64,000 nucleotides of DNA from Proteus columbae (GTDB taxonomy: Bacteria > Pseudomonadota > Gammaproteobacteria > Enterobacterales > Enterobacteriaceae), in NCBI RefSeq assembly GCF_009914335.1, contig NZ_CP043925.1, positions 682,001 through 746,000 on the forward strand. The letters are read 5' to 3'. The translations under genes were made by a program, and so were the position numbers. Below the pieces are notes generated by a model. It was given only the letters and a program-made list of their open reading frames with translations, was not told the origin of the DNA and ran no database searches. Of the stretch, positions 20,940-32,583 are shown one piece after another (position 1 is the first letter of the stretch; every line of letters begins with the position of its first letter).

Positions 20940-21378
20940 AATGTACTCCTGTAGATTGAAAAAGTTTATACTCGTCATATTTCGAGTTATAGCGTTGTTG
21001 ACTGCGTTCATTCGCACTAGTCACATACTTTACTCATTTACTTGTCGCCTAGCTATACTTCGAACTATTCAGAGTAAATTCAAGGGGTATACCCTGTTTT
21101 TAAATGATGCATACAGCATAAATAATCAATCGCTATTGATAAAGTTAAACAGAACAATCCATTTGATAGATTATAGCTATCAACTTAATACAATAAAGTA
21201 GGATTATTTATGACTCCTTGTATAACGATTCATTCTAATCAACTTTGGAAATGAATACTATGCTTGTTAACAAATCGTTACTAATAACATGATAAATTGA
21301 CTTAGCATCTCTTTGATATATCAAATGTAATTCTACAATATGACAAAAAGATGAAACTCAATATGGTAGTTAAATGTA
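20940..21378. other. Intergenic region upstream of the peroxiredoxin gene
   Basis: This 439-bp region lies between acpH and the peroxiredoxin gene, both on the minus strand. It contains a perfect OxyR half-site motif (21166-21180), a palindrome ATCAAT-cgct-ATTGAT at 21125-21140, and AT-rich sequence expected to hold the peroxiredoxin promoter. Overlapping short ORFs have no coding character. Confidence 0.5.
21166..21180. promoter_or_regulatory. OxyR-type binding motif
   Basis: ATAGATTATAGCTAT fits the OxyR element ATAGnTnnnAnCTAT at all ten defined positions. The second element expected 7 bp away on either side matches only 4-5 of 10. It lies about 227 bp upstream of the peroxiredoxin start, a family often under OxyR control. 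Confidence 0.4.
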
Positions 21379-21966
21379 TCAGTCATCAAGTTGGTGATGT
21401 TGTGCTCTTTCTAGCAATTGTGGATAAAACTGCCAAAAAATTTCACTTAGTTCGTCATAGTGGGTTTCAAGAACAATATAAGAGCCAGCTAGTGCACTTA
21501 ATCGTGGTCTTCTTCTTGCCATTCCTTTCAATGTTTGAGCAATATATGCCTTATCAGCATAACGAATTAACCAAGATTGTGACCATAGATACTCATTAAG
21601 CTCTTGGAATTTTTCAGGTGTTTGCCATAAATCAGGTTCAATAATATTTCGGGTCTTGGTAACAAATTCAATCAACGGTAAATCTGGTTCAAATTTCAAC
21701 CAATTTAAAGAAAGAAAATGATCCCAAAAAACATCTAAGGTAATTGGTGAAACTCGGCGATATTCATCAGGAAATAAAAGGCGAGCTTGCTTGACTAATG
21801 GGTGAGTGTCTGTAAGCACATCAATGCGTCTATGCATGCGAATGCCCTCAATAACAGCTTGGCTGTAATCAGAGCTAGGTGCGCCTTTAACATAATCTGC
21901 CATCATATTGCCTAATAGAGAGCTTTTTGCTCTAAAGGCCAGATGTAAGTGAGCAAGATAATTCAT
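21379..21966 (-). CDS. acpH: Acyl carrier protein phosphodiesterase
   Basis: AcpH removes the 4'-phosphopantetheine group from holo-ACP in the cytoplasm. The 195-residue protein matches E. coli AcpH (YajB) along its length: MNYLAHLHLAF start, GNMMADYVKG, GIRMHRRIDVLTDTHP and ITLDVFWDHFLS, whose His and Asp residues form the HD-type metal site. The start was set at 21966 to match MNYLAHLHL; a longer frame from 22014 is not supported by the family. It is divergent from queA, as in E. coli. Confidence 0.93.
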   Translation of the reverse strand: MNYLAHLHLAFRAKSSLLGNMMADYVKGAPSSDYSQAVIEGIRMHRRIDVLTDTHPLVKQARLLFPDEYRRVSPITLDVFWDHFLSLNWLKFEPDLPLIEFVTKTRNIIEPDLWQTPEKFQELNEYLWSQSWLIRYADKAYIAQTLKGMARRRPRLSALAGSYIVLETHYDELSEIFWQFYPQLLERAQHHQLDD

Positions 21967-22073
21967 CACAGCATCATAGCGCTTTTTGAATAAAAAAGGG
22001 CTTCTTTCTTGCACTGATAAGCTGGCAGCACTAGACTAGTCCGCCTGTTTTTTATGAAAGTAGTCGTTTAATT

Positions 22074-23147
22074 ATGCGTGTATCAGACTTTACATTTGAA
22101 TTGCCAGAAGCCTTGATTGCTCACTATCCACAACCTCAACGCAGTGGTTGCCGTTTGCTCTCTTTAGAAGGTGAGACTGGTGCTTTATCACACGGTATTT
22201 TTACCGATGTGTTAGATAAAATAAATGCTGGTGATCTACTGGTTTTTAATAATACGCGGGTGATCCCTGCGCGTATTTATGGACGTAAAGCGTCAGGTGG
22301 TAAAATCGAAGTACTAATTGAGCGTATGCTTGATGAACATCGCGTCCTTGCTCATGTTAGAGCCTCCAAATCACCAAAAGAAGGCGCTGCGCTTGTGCTA
22401 GGTGAAGATGAAAGTGTACAAGCAACTATGGTTGCGCGTCATGATACACTTTTTGAAATTCGCTTCGATGATGAAAGAGATGTTCTAACTATTCTTAATA
22501 GCATTGGGCATATGCCTTTACCTCCTTATATTGATCGTCCTGATGAAGAGTCTGATAAAGAGCTTTATCAAACGGTTTATAACGAGCGTCCAGGCGCTGT
22601 TGCAGCACCTACTGCGGGATTACACTTTGATGAACCATTACTTCAAGCCTTAAAAGAAAAAGGTGTTGAGATGGCGTTTGTCACACTGCATGTTGGGGCG
22701 GGAACTTTCCAACCAGTGCGTGTTGATAATATCGAAGAACACACAATGCATTCTGAATACGCAGAAGTACCACAAGAAGTGGTTGATGCTGTATTAGCGT
22801 GTAAAGCGCGTGGTAATCGAGTGATCGCTGTGGGGACAACCTCTGTTCGTTCATTAGAAAGTGCGGCTAAGGCAACAAAAGATGCGTTAATAGCACCTTT
22901 CTTCGATGATACCCAAATCTTTATTTATCCGGGTTATCAATATCAAATTATTGATGCATTGATTACGAATTTCCATTTGCCTGAATCGACTTTAATCATG
23001 CTGGTTTCTGCTTTTGCTGGGTATAAAAATACCATGAATGCCTATAAAGAAGCGGTTGAGCAAGAGTATCGTTTTTTCAGTTATGGTGATGCGATGTTTA
23101 TTACTTGTAATCCTTTAGCTATCAATGAAAAAGTAGGACAAGAATAA
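22074..23147 (+). CDS. queA: S-adenosylmethionine:tRNA ribosyltransferase-isomerase QueA
   Basis: QueA transfers and isomerises the ribosyl group of SAM onto preQ1 at tRNA position 34, giving epoxyqueuosine. The 357-residue protein carries the family motifs [12 protein letters not shown] at the start, [39 protein letters not shown] and [17 protein letters not shown]. It precedes tgt, which installs preQ1 in the same pathway. A weak hairpin and GGGTTTTTG at 23207-23238 separate the two genes. Confidence 0.97.
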   Translation: MRVSDFTFELPEALIAHYPQPQRSGCRLLSLEGETGALSHGIFTDVLDKINAGDLLVFNNTRVIPARIYGRKASGGKIEVLIERMLDEHRVLAHVRASKSPKEGAALVLGEDESVQATMVARHDTLFEIRFDDERDVLTILNSIGHMPLPPYIDRPDEESDKELYQTVYNERPGAVAAPTAGLHFDEPLLQALKEKGVEMAFVTLHVGAGTFQPVRVDNIEEHTMHSEYAEVPQEVVDAVLACKARGNRVIAVGTTSVRSLESAAKATKDALIAPFFDDTQIFIYPGYQYQIIDALITNFHLPESTLIMLVSAFAGYKNTMNAYKEAVEQEYRFFSYGDAMFITCNPLAINEKVGQE

Positions 23148-23276
23148 AGATTTATTATTCTTTTTAACGTTTTTCTTCATTTTATGAATTGTTATTTCAA
23201 TTTTATTGCTTAATCCCTTTGACTAAGCACGGGTTTTTGTTGAAGTAACATATACAGCCGTCTAACAAATGATTAG

Positions 23277-24473
<1,197 letters not shown>

Positions 24474-24558
24474 TGTATACGAGAAAGCCCAATTCTGTGT
24501 ATGATATTGGGCTTATAACTTGAATATCGTCGATATCGACAACAATGAGGAAAAGTGA

Positions 24559-24894
24559 ATGAGTTTTTTCATTTCTGATGCTGTTGCTTCTGCTGGACAA
24601 GCAGCACCTGAAGCTAGCTTTATGTCTATTTTACCGATGTTAGTGATCTTTATTCTGATTTTCTATTTTATGATCCTACGTCCACAGCAAAAACGTACTA
24701 AAGAACATCGTAAACTGATGGATTCTATTGGTAAAGGTGATGAAGTTTTAACGACTGGTGGTTTAATTGGTCGTGTTGTTAAGGTTTCAGATAACGGCTA
24801 TATCGTTGTTGCTCTGAATGAAACAACTGAAGTAACTATCAAACGTGACTTTGTTGCCGCTGTATTACCTAAAGGCACAATGAAAGCTATTTAA
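24559..24894 (+). CDS. yajC: Sec translocon accessory protein YajC
   Basis: YajC is a small inner-membrane protein that joins SecDF and YidC with the SecYEG translocon. It has 111 residues with one membrane helix (about residues 20-42, ending [14 protein letters not shown]) and a cytoplasmic domain beginning at [14 protein letters not shown]. It precedes secD by 32 bp in the yajC-secD-secF operon. GAGGAAAAGTG precedes the ATG. Confidence 0.97.
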   Translation: MSFFISDAVASAGQAAPEASFMSILPMLVIFILIFYFMILRPQQKRTKEHRKLMDSIGKGDEVLTTGGLIGRVVKVSDNGYIVVALNETTEVTIKRDFVAAVLPKGTMKAI

Positions 24895-24926
24895 TAACAT
24901 TTCCCCAAAGGGAAAAGGGAACTGCC

Positions 24927-26774
24927 GTGCTAAACCGTTATCCTTTGTGGAAGTACCTGATGTTGATAGCCGCTATCCTCATCGGTCTGCTTTACGCACT
25001 TCCTAACCTATATGGTGAGGATCCGGCTGTTCAAATCACTGGCGCGCGGGGAACCGCCGCCAATGAGCAAACACTGGATCAAGTTCGATCTTTATTAGAT
25101 AAAGAAAAAATTGAAGCGAAATCTATTGCACTTGAAAATGGTGCGATTTTGGCTCGTTTCGGTAACCCTGATATTCAGTTACGTGCCCGCGAAGTGTTGT
25201 TGCCTGCATTAGGTGACCAGTTCATTGTTGCACTTAACCTTGCACCGGCAACACCAAAATGGTTAGAAGCCATTGGCGGTGAGCCGATGAAACTGGGGTT
25301 AGACTTACGTGGTGGTGTTCACTTCTTGATGGAAGTCGATATGGAAACCGCGTTAGGTAAACTTCAGGAACAAAATGTTGAAAGTCTACGTACATTATTA
25401 CGTGACGAAGGCATTCCGTATTCATCTATCCGTAAAACGGATAACTATGGTGTTGAAATCCGTTTTCGTAATTCGGATGATCGCGCTAAAGCTTCAGATT
25501 ACCTAACTCGTCGTAATCAAGATCTCATTTTTAGAGATGGCGCAAATAACTCGTTAAGAGCTATTTTTACTGACGAACGTTTACGTGATGCGCGTACTTA
25601 TGCAGTGCAGCAAAACATCACTATCTTACGTAATCGTGTTAACCAGTTAGGTGTTGCAGAGCCATTAGTTCAACGTCAAGGCGCTGACCGAATTGTTGTT
25701 GAATTACCAGGCATCCAAGATACCGCTCGCGCTAAAGAAATTTTAGGTGCGACAGCAACATTAGAATTCCGCTTAGTCAATACCACTGTTGATCCTTCTG
25801 CTTTAGAAACTGGTCGTATTCCGGGTGACTCAGAAGTGAAATATACCCGTGAAGGTATGCCAACCATTCTCTATAAACGCGTTATTTTAACGGGTGACCA
25901 CATTACTGACTCAACTTCTCAAGCTGATGAATATGGTCAACCTCAAGTGAATATTTCACTTGATAGCGCGGGTGGTTCTATCATGTCTAACTTTACGAAA
26001 GACAACGTCGGTAAACCGATGGCAACATTGTTCGTAGAGTATAAAGACAGCGGTAAACGTGATGAAAATGACCGAGCTGTATTAGTTAAAAGTGAAGAAG
26101 TGATCAACGTTGCGAATATTCAAAGTCGTTTAGGAAATAGCTTCCGTATTACGGGTATTTCAAATGCGAATGAAGCACGTCAATTGTCTCTGTTATTACG
26201 TGCTGGTGCGTTGATTGCACCTATTCAAATCGTTGAAGAAAGAACGATTGGTCCAACTTTGGGTCTACAAAATATTACCCAAGGTTTAGAAGCGTGTTTA
26301 TGGGGTCTGATTGCGTCTGTTGCCTTTATGATAATTTATTATCGTAAATTTGGTGTGATTGCGAGTACTGCATTAATGGCAAACTTAGTGTTAATCGTTG
26401 GGGTAATGTCACTATTACCAGGCGCAACACTGACCATGCCGGGTATTGCAGGTATCGTATTAACACTTGCCGTCGCCGTCGATGCCAACGTACTGATAAA
26501 CGAACGTATCAAAGAAGAGTTACGTAATGGTCGATCAGTACAACAAGCAATCCATGAAGGTTATAAAGGTGCCTTCTCCAGTATTATTGATGCGAACTTA
26601 ACCACATTAATTACAGCTGTGATCCTTTATGCAGTCGGCACCGGCTCAATTAAAGGCTTTGCTATCACAACTGCAATCGGGGTTGCAACATCCATGTTTA
26701 CCGCTATTGTCGGTACTCGTGCGATTGTAAACCTGTTGTATGGTGGTAAACGCGTTAAGAAACTGTCTATTTAA
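24927..26774 (+). CDS. secD: Protein translocase subunit SecD
   Basis: SecD, with SecF, uses the proton motive force to pull secreted proteins through the membrane late in export. The 615-residue protein shows an N-terminal membrane helix (~residues 8-26), a large periplasmic part beginning with the [14 protein letters not shown] motif, and five C-terminal helices including [22 protein letters not shown] with the conserved Asp of the proton path. Length and organisation match E. coli SecD. Its stop codon overlaps the secF ribosome-binding site. Confidence 0.98.
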   Translation: MLNRYPLWKYLMLIAAILIGLLYALPNLYGEDPAVQITGARGTAANEQTLDQVRSLLDKEKIEAKSIALENGAILARFGNPDIQLRAREVLLPALGDQFIVALNLAPATPKWLEAIGGEPMKLGLDLRGGVHFLMEVDMETALGKLQEQNVESLRTLLRDEGIPYSSIRKTDNYGVEIRFRNSDDRAKASDYLTRRNQDLIFRDGANNSLRAIFTDERLRDARTYAVQQNITILRNRVNQLGVAEPLVQRQGADRIVVELPGIQDTARAKEILGATATLEFRLVNTTVDPSALETGRIPGDSEVKYTREGMPTILYKRVILTGDHITDSTSQADEYGQPQVNISLDSAGGSIMSNFTKDNVGKPMATLFVEYKDSGKRDENDRAVLVKSEEVINVANIQSRLGNSFRITGISNANEARQLSLLLRAGALIAPIQIVEERTIGPTLGLQNITQGLEACLWGLIASVAFMIIYYRKFGVIASTALMANLVLIVGVMSLLPGATLTMPGIAGIVLTLAVAVDANVLINERIKEELRNGRSVQQAIHEGYKGAFSSIIDANLTTLITAVILYAVGTGSIKGFAITTAIGVATSMFTAIVGTRAIVNLLYGGKRVKKLSI

Positions 26775-26784
26775 GGAGCACGTT

Positions 26785-27753
26785 GTGGCACAGGATTATA
26801 CTGTTGAACAATTAAACCATGGTCGTAGAGTCATTGACTTTATGCGTTGGGACAACGTCGCCTTTAGTATTTCGTTTCTGCTTTTGGTAGCGTCAATTGC
26901 TATCATTTCCGTGAAAGGATTTAACTGGGGACTGGATTTTACAGGTGGTACAGTAATTGAGATCAATCTCAGTCAACCAGCCGACCTTGATAAAATGCGT
27001 GATAGCCTAGATGCAGCAGGCTTTAAAGATCCTCTATTACAAAACTTTGGTAGCAGCCGCGATATTATGGTGCGTATGCCTCCTGTTGAAGGACAGGCAG
27101 GCCAAGAATTAGGTAAGCAAGTCATCGATGTCATCAATGCTAAAGTTGATAACGATGCTGTGGTAAAACGTATTGAATTTGTGGGGCCAAGTGTTGGTAG
27201 TGAATTGGCTCAAACAGGTGCAATGGCGTTGTTATCTGCACTTATCTGTATTCTTATCTATGTTGGATTCCGTTTTGAGTGGCGTTTAGCGTTAGGTGCG
27301 GTTATTGCACTTGCGCATGACGTGGTGATAACACTGGGTGTTCTTTCACTGTTCCACATAGAAGTTGACTTAACCATTGTAGCGTCATTGATGTCTGTTA
27401 TCGGTTACTCACTGAACGATAGTATCGTTGTATCAGACCGTATTCGTGAGAACTTCCGTAAAATTCGTCGAGGAACATCATATGAAATTATGAACGTTTC
27501 TCTTACACAGACATTAAGCCGTACCATCATGACATCAGCAACAACATTATTAGTTGTATTAATGCTGTACATCTTTGGTGGTTCAATGCTTCAAGGCTTC
27601 TCTTTAGTTATGTTAATCGGTGTTTCAATCGGTACTATTTCTTCTATTTATGTAGCTTCTGCATTAGCACTGAAAATGGGAATGAAACGTGAACACTTGA
27701 TTGTACAAAAAGTGGAAAAAGAGGGTGCCGATCAGACAACACTCTTACCATAA
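26785..27753 (+). CDS. secF: Protein translocase subunit SecF
   Basis: SecF is the partner of SecD in proton-driven protein export. It has 322 residues with six membrane helices, the motif [14 protein letters not shown] after the first helix, and [20 protein letters not shown] near the fifth. The start is a GTG at 26785; AAGGAG at 26773-26778 overlaps the secD stop codon, so translation is coupled. An upstream frame from 26740 lies inside secD and is not used. A terminator follows directly. Confidence 0.97.
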   Translation: MAQDYTVEQLNHGRRVIDFMRWDNVAFSISFLLLVASIAIISVKGFNWGLDFTGGTVIEINLSQPADLDKMRDSLDAAGFKDPLLQNFGSSRDIMVRMPPVEGQAGQELGKQVIDVINAKVDNDAVVKRIEFVGPSVGSELAQTGAMALLSALICILIYVGFRFEWRLALGAVIALAHDVVITLGVLSLFHIEVDLTIVASLMSVIGYSLNDSIVVSDRIRENFRKIRRGTSYEIMNVSLTQTLSRTIMTSATTLLVVLMLYIFGGSMLQGFSLVMLIGVSIGTISSIYVASALALKMGMKREHLIVQKVEKEGADQTTLLP

Positions 27754-27781
27754 TAGAGCGTTTTTCTGATAAAACATCGCA

Positions 27782-27818
27782 AACACCCTGCCAGTGTATA
27801 CTGACAGGGTGTTTTTTG
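27782..27818 (+). terminator. yajC-secDF terminator
   Basis: AACACCCTG (27782-27790) and CAGT (27792-27795) pair with ACTG (27800-27803) and CAGGGTGTT (27805-27813), leaving a 4-nt loop and one internal mismatch. A T6 run follows. Confidence 0.95.
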
Positions 27819-27869
27819 TTCACTGAACAGGTACACTGTTTATGAGTATTGTCAAAAGTAGGAATAATT

Positions 27870-28319
27870 ATGCATTGCCCATTTTGTGGAGCCGTAGATA
27901 CCAAGGTAATTGATTCCAGACTTGTTGGTGATGGTTCACAAGTGCGCCGTCGTCGCCAATGTCTTGTTTGTCATGAACGTTTTACTACCTTTGAAGTAGC
28001 AGAGTTAGTGATGCCTCGTGTTGTGAAAAGTGATGAAATACGTGAGCCTTTTGATGAAGAGAAACTTCGTCGAGGCATGCTTAAAGCGCTAGAAAAGCGT
28101 CCAGTGAGTTCAGACGATGTTGAAGCGGCAATAAGTCATATCAAATCACAATTAAGAGCGACGGGTGAAAGAGAAATCCCTTCAAAAGAAATTGGCAATT
28201 TTGTTATGGAACAACTAAAGAAACTCGATAAAGTGGCTTATATTCGCTTTGCTTCTGTTTATCGTAGTTTTGAAGATATCCGTGATTTTGGTGAAGAAAT
28301 TGCAAAATTACAGGATTAA
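27870..28319 (+). CDS. nrdR: Transcriptional repressor NrdR
   Basis: NrdR senses ATP/dATP and represses ribonucleotide reductase genes at paired NrdR boxes. The 149-residue protein starts MHCPFCG and has a four-cysteine zinc ribbon (CPFC...CLVC in [17 protein letters not shown]) followed by an ATP-cone domain ([20 protein letters not shown]). The ATG at 27870 is preceded by AGGAAT; an earlier start at 27849 would add seven residues outside the family. It is upstream of ribD as in E. coli. Confidence 0.97.
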   Translation: MHCPFCGAVDTKVIDSRLVGDGSQVRRRRQCLVCHERFTTFEVAELVMPRVVKSDEIREPFDEEKLRRGMLKALEKRPVSSDDVEAAISHIKSQLRATGEREIPSKEIGNFVMEQLKKLDKVAYIRFASVYRSFEDIRDFGEEIAKLQD

Positions 28320-28389
28320 TACATTAATACTGTGCTTTATTTAATGATTTGAAAAATAACGATAAATAATAAAATTACATGTAATTATT

Positions 28390-29544
28390 ATGATAAATAA
28401 CAACAGCAACAATCCAAGTGAAAATGAAAGCCTGCAGGATGAACACTACATGCGTCGAGCTATTGAGCTTGCAGCATTAGGCCGTTTTACAACATCGCCT
28501 AATCCTAATGTGGGGTGTGTGATTGTAAAAGAGGGAGAGATTATTGGTGAAGGTTATCACCATCACGCAGGTGGCCCTCATGCTGAAGTCAATGCATTAA
28601 AAATGGCAGGAGATAAAGCAAAAGGGGCAACAGCGTATGTCACTCTTGAGCCTTGTAGCCATTTTGGTAAAACACCGCCTTGTGCTGATGCTTTGATTAA
28701 TGCAGGTATAAAACGCGTTGTTGCTGCGATGCAAGATCCTAATCCTCAGGTTGCCGGACGAGGATTACACAAATTATTATCAGCCGGAATTGATGTTTCA
28801 CATGGTGTTTTAATGCAAGAAGCTGAAAAACTCAACGTTGGCTTTTTTAAACGAATGAGAACAGGCTTCCCTTATATCCAGCTAAAAATGGGCGCATCTT
28901 TAGATGGTAAAACGGCATTAGCATCAGGTGAAAGCCAATGGATAACCTCTAAAGCCTCTCGTCGGGATGTACAAAATTTTCGAGCTCAAGCTAGCGCTAT
29001 TTTAACGACAAGTGCAACCGTGCTTGCTGATAACCCTTCTATGAATGTCCGTTGGGATGAGCTTTCAGATGAGATAAAAGCCATTTACCCGGAAGAAACA
29101 TTACGCCAACCTATTCGTATTGTGACTGATAGCCAAAATAGAGTGACTGAAGATCATAAAATCACTCAAATTGAAGGCGAATGCTGGTTGGCGCGTACAA
29201 AATCACACCCAAGTGACTGGCAGGGGAACGTATCAGAAATCCTATTACCAACGAATGGCAAAAACAGCGGTGTGGATTTAGTTTTATTAATGATGCAATT
29301 GGGTAAACGCAATATCAATACTGTATGGGTTGAAAGTGGGGCTCATTTTGCTGGCGCATTATTAGAGGCTGGGCTTGTTGATGAGCTTATTATTTATATT
29401 GCACCTAAAATTTTAGGCAATGATGCGCGTGGATTATTTACACTTTCTCCACTATCGTCATTATCCGAAGCACCTGAATTTACAGTAGATTCTCTTCAAC
29501 AAATTGGCTCTGATATCAGAGTTTGTTTAAAACCTCGTTATTAA
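28390..29544 (+). CDS. ribD: Riboflavin biosynthesis deaminase/reductase RibD
   Basis: RibD carries out the second and third steps of riboflavin synthesis. The N-terminal deaminase domain shows the zinc motifs HAEVNAL and PCSHFGKTPPCADAL; the C-terminal reductase domain begins near KMGASLDGKTALASGESQWIT and includes the pyridine-nucleotide region. It has 384 residues. The N-terminus before LQDEHYMRRAIEL is 15 residues longer than in E. coli. The ATG at 28390 has no clear Shine-Dalgarno, so the start is less certain than the identity; no better ATG lies nearby. It is followed, after two hairpins, by ribH. Confidence 0.93.
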   Translation: MINNNSNNPSENESLQDEHYMRRAIELAALGRFTTSPNPNVGCVIVKEGEIIGEGYHHHAGGPHAEVNALKMAGDKAKGATAYVTLEPCSHFGKTPPCADALINAGIKRVVAAMQDPNPQVAGRGLHKLLSAGIDVSHGVLMQEAEKLNVGFFKRMRTGFPYIQLKMGASLDGKTALASGESQWITSKASRRDVQNFRAQASAILTTSATVLADNPSMNVRWDELSDEIKAIYPEETLRQPIRIVTDSQNRVTEDHKITQIEGECWLARTKSHPSDWQGNVSEILLPTNGKNSGVDLVLLMMQLGKRNINTVWVESGAHFAGALLEAGLVDELIIYIAPKILGNDARGLFTLSPLSSLSEAPEFTVDSLQQIGSDIRVCLKPRY

Positions 29545-29565
29545 TAGACGCAAATAAGTGTGTCT

Positions 29566-29664
29566 ACGGCGCTATTTGTAGTAAAATGGCGCCGTGTGTG
29601 TTATTTCCTGTCGTTACGACATCGTTATCAGCCAACTAAATACCTTGATTTATCAAGGGTTTTT
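29566..29664 (+). terminator. Two hairpins between ribD and ribH, the second a terminator
   Basis: ACGGCGC (29566-29572) pairs with GCGCCGT (29589-29595) with a 16-nt loop. Further on, CCTTGA (29643-29648) pairs with TCAAGG (29653-29658) and is followed by T5 at 29660-29664. The second is a modest intrinsic terminator, so ribH probably has its own promoter. Confidence 0.65.
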
Positions 29665-29721
29665 GGCTCCTTTACTGTGTAATAATAAAACAGAGCGCAG
29701 TAAGGGAAAGAATATGATAAA

Positions 29722-29739
29722 ATCCGCGCCCCCGCGGAT
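29722..29739 (+). promoter_or_regulatory. GC-rich hairpin next to the ribH ribosome-binding site
   Basis: ATCCGCG (29722-29728) and CGCGGAT (29733-29739) form a stem with a CCCC loop directly before the GGAG at 29741-29744. It stands out in AT-rich DNA. The GGAG-to-ATG spacing of 13 nt is unusually long. The hairpin could influence ribosome access or protect the 5' end of the ribH-nusB mRNA. Confidence 0.5.
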
Positions 29740-29757
29740 AGGAGAAAAAAGTAACCT

Positions 29758-30228
29758 ATGAACGTAATCAAAGGTGTTGTCGCGGCGCCAAACGCACGCG
29801 TAGCAATTGCAATTGCCCGTTTTAATAACTTCATCAATGACAGCCTATTAGAAGGTGCGGTTGATTCATTAGAACGCATTGGACAAGTTTCCTCTGAAAA
29901 TATTACCGTCGTTTGGGTTCCTGGCGCTTATGAGTTGCCATTAACGGTTAAAGCATTAGCCGAAAGCGACAAATACGATGCAGTTATCGCGTTAGGTACT
30001 GTTATCCGTGGTGGAACCGCACATTTTGAATACGTTGCTGGCGAATGTAGTTCTGGTTTATCTCAAGTTGCGATGCAAAGTGAGATCCCTGTGACTTTTG
30101 GTGTTTTAACCACTGAAAATATTGAACAGGCTATTGAACGCGCTGGAACTAAAGCGGGCAACAAAGGTGCTGAAGCGGCAATGACAGCACTTGAAATGAT
30201 CAATGTACTTAAAGCCATAAAAGGCTAA
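29758..30228 (+). CDS. ribH: 6,7-dimethyl-8-ribityllumazine synthase
   Basis: Lumazine synthase condenses 5-amino-6-ribitylaminouracil with dihydroxybutanone phosphate, the penultimate step of riboflavin synthesis, as a 60-mer shell. The 156-residue protein begins [23 protein letters not shown] and contains [32 protein letters not shown] and [23 protein letters not shown], with the catalytic His in the AHFEYV segment. It is also called ribE in E. coli. nusB follows 28 bp downstream, as in E. coli. Confidence 0.97.
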   Translation: MNVIKGVVAAPNARVAIAIARFNNFINDSLLEGAVDSLERIGQVSSENITVVWVPGAYELPLTVKALAESDKYDAVIALGTVIRGGTAHFEYVAGECSSGLSQVAMQSEIPVTFGVLTTENIEQAIERAGTKAGNKGAEAAMTALEMINVLKAIKG

Positions 30229-30256
30229 TCATCTGTTTTAACTTAAGGGGAATTTT

Positions 30257-30670
30257 GTGAAACCTGCTGCTCGTCGTCGTGCTCGTGAGTGTGCTGTTCA
30301 AGCTATCTACTCATGGCAATTATCCGGAAATGACATCGCGGATGTGGAATTGGAGTTTTTATCCGAGCAGGATACCCAAGGTGTAGATATTGCTTATTTT
30401 CGTGAGCTTTTAGTGGGGGTTGCCATTAATGCAACACGTTTAGATAAGGCGATGGAACCTTATTTATCCCGCCAACTTGAAGAATTAGGTCAAGTTGAAA
30501 AAGCAATTTTACGTTTAGCAATGTTTGAACTTAGCTTCCGTGAAGATGTTCCTTACAAAGTTGCGATTAACGAAGCGATTGAACTGGCTAAGGTATTTGG
30601 TGCTGACGATAGCCATAAATTTGTTAATGGCGTACTTGATAAAGCTGCACCAACTGTACGTAAAAAATAA
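30257..30670 (+). CDS. nusB: Transcription antitermination factor NusB
   Basis: NusB binds boxA of rRNA leaders together with ribosomal protein S10 and promotes antitermination. The 137-residue all-helical protein shows the N-terminal basic [23 protein letters not shown] and C-terminal [31 protein letters not shown] motifs typical of the family. The start is GTG at 30257 with AAGGGG upstream. It follows ribH in the same operon. Confidence 0.97.
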   Translation: MKPAARRRARECAVQAIYSWQLSGNDIADVELEFLSEQDTQGVDIAYFRELLVGVAINATRLDKAMEPYLSRQLEELGQVEKAILRLAMFELSFREDVPYKVAINEAIELAKVFGADDSHKFVNGVLDKAAPTVRKK

Positions 30671-30703
30671 CGTTTTTCACGTTTCCTCTATGGTAAATAA
30701 TTC

Positions 30704-30726
30704 AAGGCCGGTATTTCCGGCCTTTT
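30704..30726 (+). terminator. nusB terminator
   Basis: AAGGCCGG (30704-30711) pairs with CCGGCCTT (30717-30724) around TATTT, followed by TT. It is a short but GC-rich intrinsic terminator between nusB and thiL. Confidence 0.75.
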
Positions 30727-30773
30727 GTTTAATCAAACTCATTTAGTATGCACAGCTAAATAGGAAATAGATA

Positions 30774-31757
30774 ATGCCTTGTGGTGAATTCTCCCTTATT
30801 AAGCAATATTTCACTTCACAGCCTGTAAAACGAAAAGATGTGAGTACAGGAATTGGAGATGACTGCGCAATATTAACGGTACCTGAAAAGCAACAAGTTG
30901 CTATTAGCACCGATACTTTAGTGAGTGGTATTCACTTCCTTCCTTCTATCTCACCTGAAGATTTAGCGTATAAAGCACTGGCTGTAAATATTAGTGACTT
31001 AGCTGCCGTTGGTGCAGATCCTTCTTGGGCTTCATTAGCTTTAACACTTCCTGATACAAACAGTGAATGGCTTGAGGCATTTAGCCGCTCCTTCTTTGCA
31101 TTAGCTGATTATTATGCAATTCAGCTAATCGGCGGTGATACCACTCGTGGTCCTTTAAGCTTAACAATCACAATACAAGGGCTTGTTCCACAAGGAACTG
31201 CATTACTTCGTTCCGGCGCTAAAATTGGCGATTGGATCTATGTTACGGGTTTTTTAGGTGATAGCGCGGCAGGGCTTGCTATATTACAAAATAGATTACA
31301 GCCGACAGAAAAAGAGCATAGTGACTATTTTGTTGCAAGGCATTTGCGTCCTCAACCTCGTTTACTGCAAGGTCAAGCATTGCGCCATTTAGCGACATCT
31401 GCGATTGATATTTCTGATGGGCTGATTTCAGACTTGGATCATATTCTTACTGCAAGTGGTTGTGGTGCGCGCTTAAATTTAGATGCATTACCTTATTCGC
31501 CTGCAATGAAAGCCGAAGTGAGTGAAGAACAAGCGGAGATCTGGGCATTGAGTGGTGGTGAAGATTACGAGCTTTGCTTTACAGTACCAGAAATAAACCG
31601 TGGCGCTTTAGAGATTGCATTAGCGCATACAGGTGCAGATTTTCATTGTATTGGTCAAATTATGCCGATTAGCGAAGGCATTCGTTATTTACGAAATGGT
31701 GAAGATGTTTACCCTAATCTTAAAGGCTTTGATCACTTTAGTGAGAGTAACGAGTAA
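30774..31757 (+). CDS. thiL: Thiamine-monophosphate kinase ThiL
   Basis: ThiL phosphorylates thiamine monophosphate to thiamine pyrophosphate. The 327-residue protein follows E. coli ThiL closely: [10 protein letters not shown] start, GIGDDCAIL and [11 protein letters not shown] metal/ATP-binding segments, [12 protein letters not shown], and [14 protein letters not shown]. The ATG at 30774 matches the family. In E. coli the next gene is pgpA, but here the gene is followed by a terminator and then yjdM in the opposite direction. Confidence 0.97.
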   Translation: MPCGEFSLIKQYFTSQPVKRKDVSTGIGDDCAILTVPEKQQVAISTDTLVSGIHFLPSISPEDLAYKALAVNISDLAAVGADPSWASLALTLPDTNSEWLEAFSRSFFALADYYAIQLIGGDTTRGPLSLTITIQGLVPQGTALLRSGAKIGDWIYVTGFLGDSAAGLAILQNRLQPTEKEHSDYFVARHLRPQPRLLQGQALRHLATSAIDISDGLISDLDHILTASGCGARLNLDALPYSPAMKAEVSEEQAEIWALSGGEDYELCFTVPEINRGALEIALAHTGADFHCIGQIMPISEGIRYLRNGEDVYPNLKGFDHFSESNE

Positions 31758-31772
31758 GGTTTACTTAAACAA

Positions 31773-31796
31773 AAAGGCGCTTAATAAGCGCCTTTG
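31773..31796 (+). terminator. Terminator between thiL and yjdM
   Basis: AAAGGCGCTT (31773-31782) pairs with AAGCGCCTTT (31786-31795) around a 3-nt loop. It serves the convergent thiL and yjdM transcripts. Confidence 0.85.
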
Positions 31797-31846
31797 AGAA
31801 TGCTGATAATATCTGAATGAATTAATAAAGGTATTATTAATTTATC

Positions 31847-32182
31847 TTAGTTTTTCTTCACAAATTCAGATTTTAACTTCATTGGTCCAAAGCCATCAAT
31901 TTTACAATCAATATTATGGTCGCCTTCCACTAAACGAATACCTTTTACTTTAGTACCAATTTTCAGCATGGTTGAGCTACCTTTGACTTTGAGATCTTTA
32001 ATCACAGTCACTGAATCGCCATCGGCTAATAAGTTACCGTTAGCATCTTTAACAATCAATTCATCGCTTTCGGCAACAGGCTCAGCATCGTTCCACTCAT
32101 GAGCACATTCAGGGCACACATACATTGCACCATCTTCATAGGTGTATTCTGAATTGCACTTAGGACAAGAAGGTAATGACAT
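31847..32182 (-). CDS. yjdM: PhnA-family zinc-ribbon protein YjdM
   Basis: This 111-residue protein matches E. coli YjdM (formerly PhnA, now known not to belong to phosphonate uptake). An N-terminal zinc ribbon has CPKC at residues 5-8 and CPEC ~18 residues later; the C-terminal SH3-like domain starts at [27 protein letters not shown]. The function is unknown. The start at 32182 begins MSLPSCPKC; an upstream ATG would add eight residues. It is not near thiL in E. coli, so it is part of local rearrangement. Confidence 0.93.
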   Translation of the reverse strand: MSLPSCPKCNSEYTYEDGAMYVCPECAHEWNDAEPVAESDELIVKDANGNLLADGDSVTVIKDLKVKGSSTMLKIGTKVKGIRLVEGDHNIDCKIDGFGPMKLKSEFVKKN

Positions 32183-32510
32183 AATAATACTCTCAAATTT
32201 TATCAAAATGGGAAGTGATTAATCGTCAAAATGAGGATAACACTTGCCCCATAAATTAAAGGACACATTATCATTTAAGCATGAAAATTCTAAAGCAATA
32301 CCCTAAATGGCGCTGCATCAGATAATGCGAAAGGGCAATAGTATAATAGATTTGATGGAAATTTGCATCCTTCATGGTCTATGGCGTAAAGAACGAGGAA
32401 AAGTAGCTAAAATATAGAGGGTTCAATAGGAAATAAAGATAAATAGACATAGTTTTAAAAATTATTTAACTAGTTGATCTTGAATCTTTAATTTTATAAA
32501 TATAACTAGA

Positions 32511-32539
32511 AATAAATGCCCTCATCTTAAAAGAGAGCA
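32511..32539 (-). terminator. Hairpin terminator, probable original end of the rbs operon
   Basis: On the minus strand TGCTCTC (32539-32533) pairs with GAGGGCA (32523-32517), with one G-U pair and a 9-nt loop, followed by TTTATT. It lies 45 bp past the displaced rbsR stop in copy A and also serves vapBC. Confidence 0.55.
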
Positions 32540-32583
32540 TCAGTAATAATAGTGCTAACTTTCTTGTTGTTATTTTATGAAAT

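Noticed and set aside
21351-21599. 82-codon plus-strand ORF over the acpH 3' end
   Set aside because: It is antisense to acpH, without a ribosome-binding site or family features.
28320-30260. FMN riboswitch near ribD/ribH
   Set aside because: The conserved RFN core elements are not visible; only simple hairpins are present.
32317-32347. TATAAT at 32342-32347 on the plus strand as a promoter
   Set aside because: No acceptable -35 at 16-18 bp and no gene downstream in that direction.
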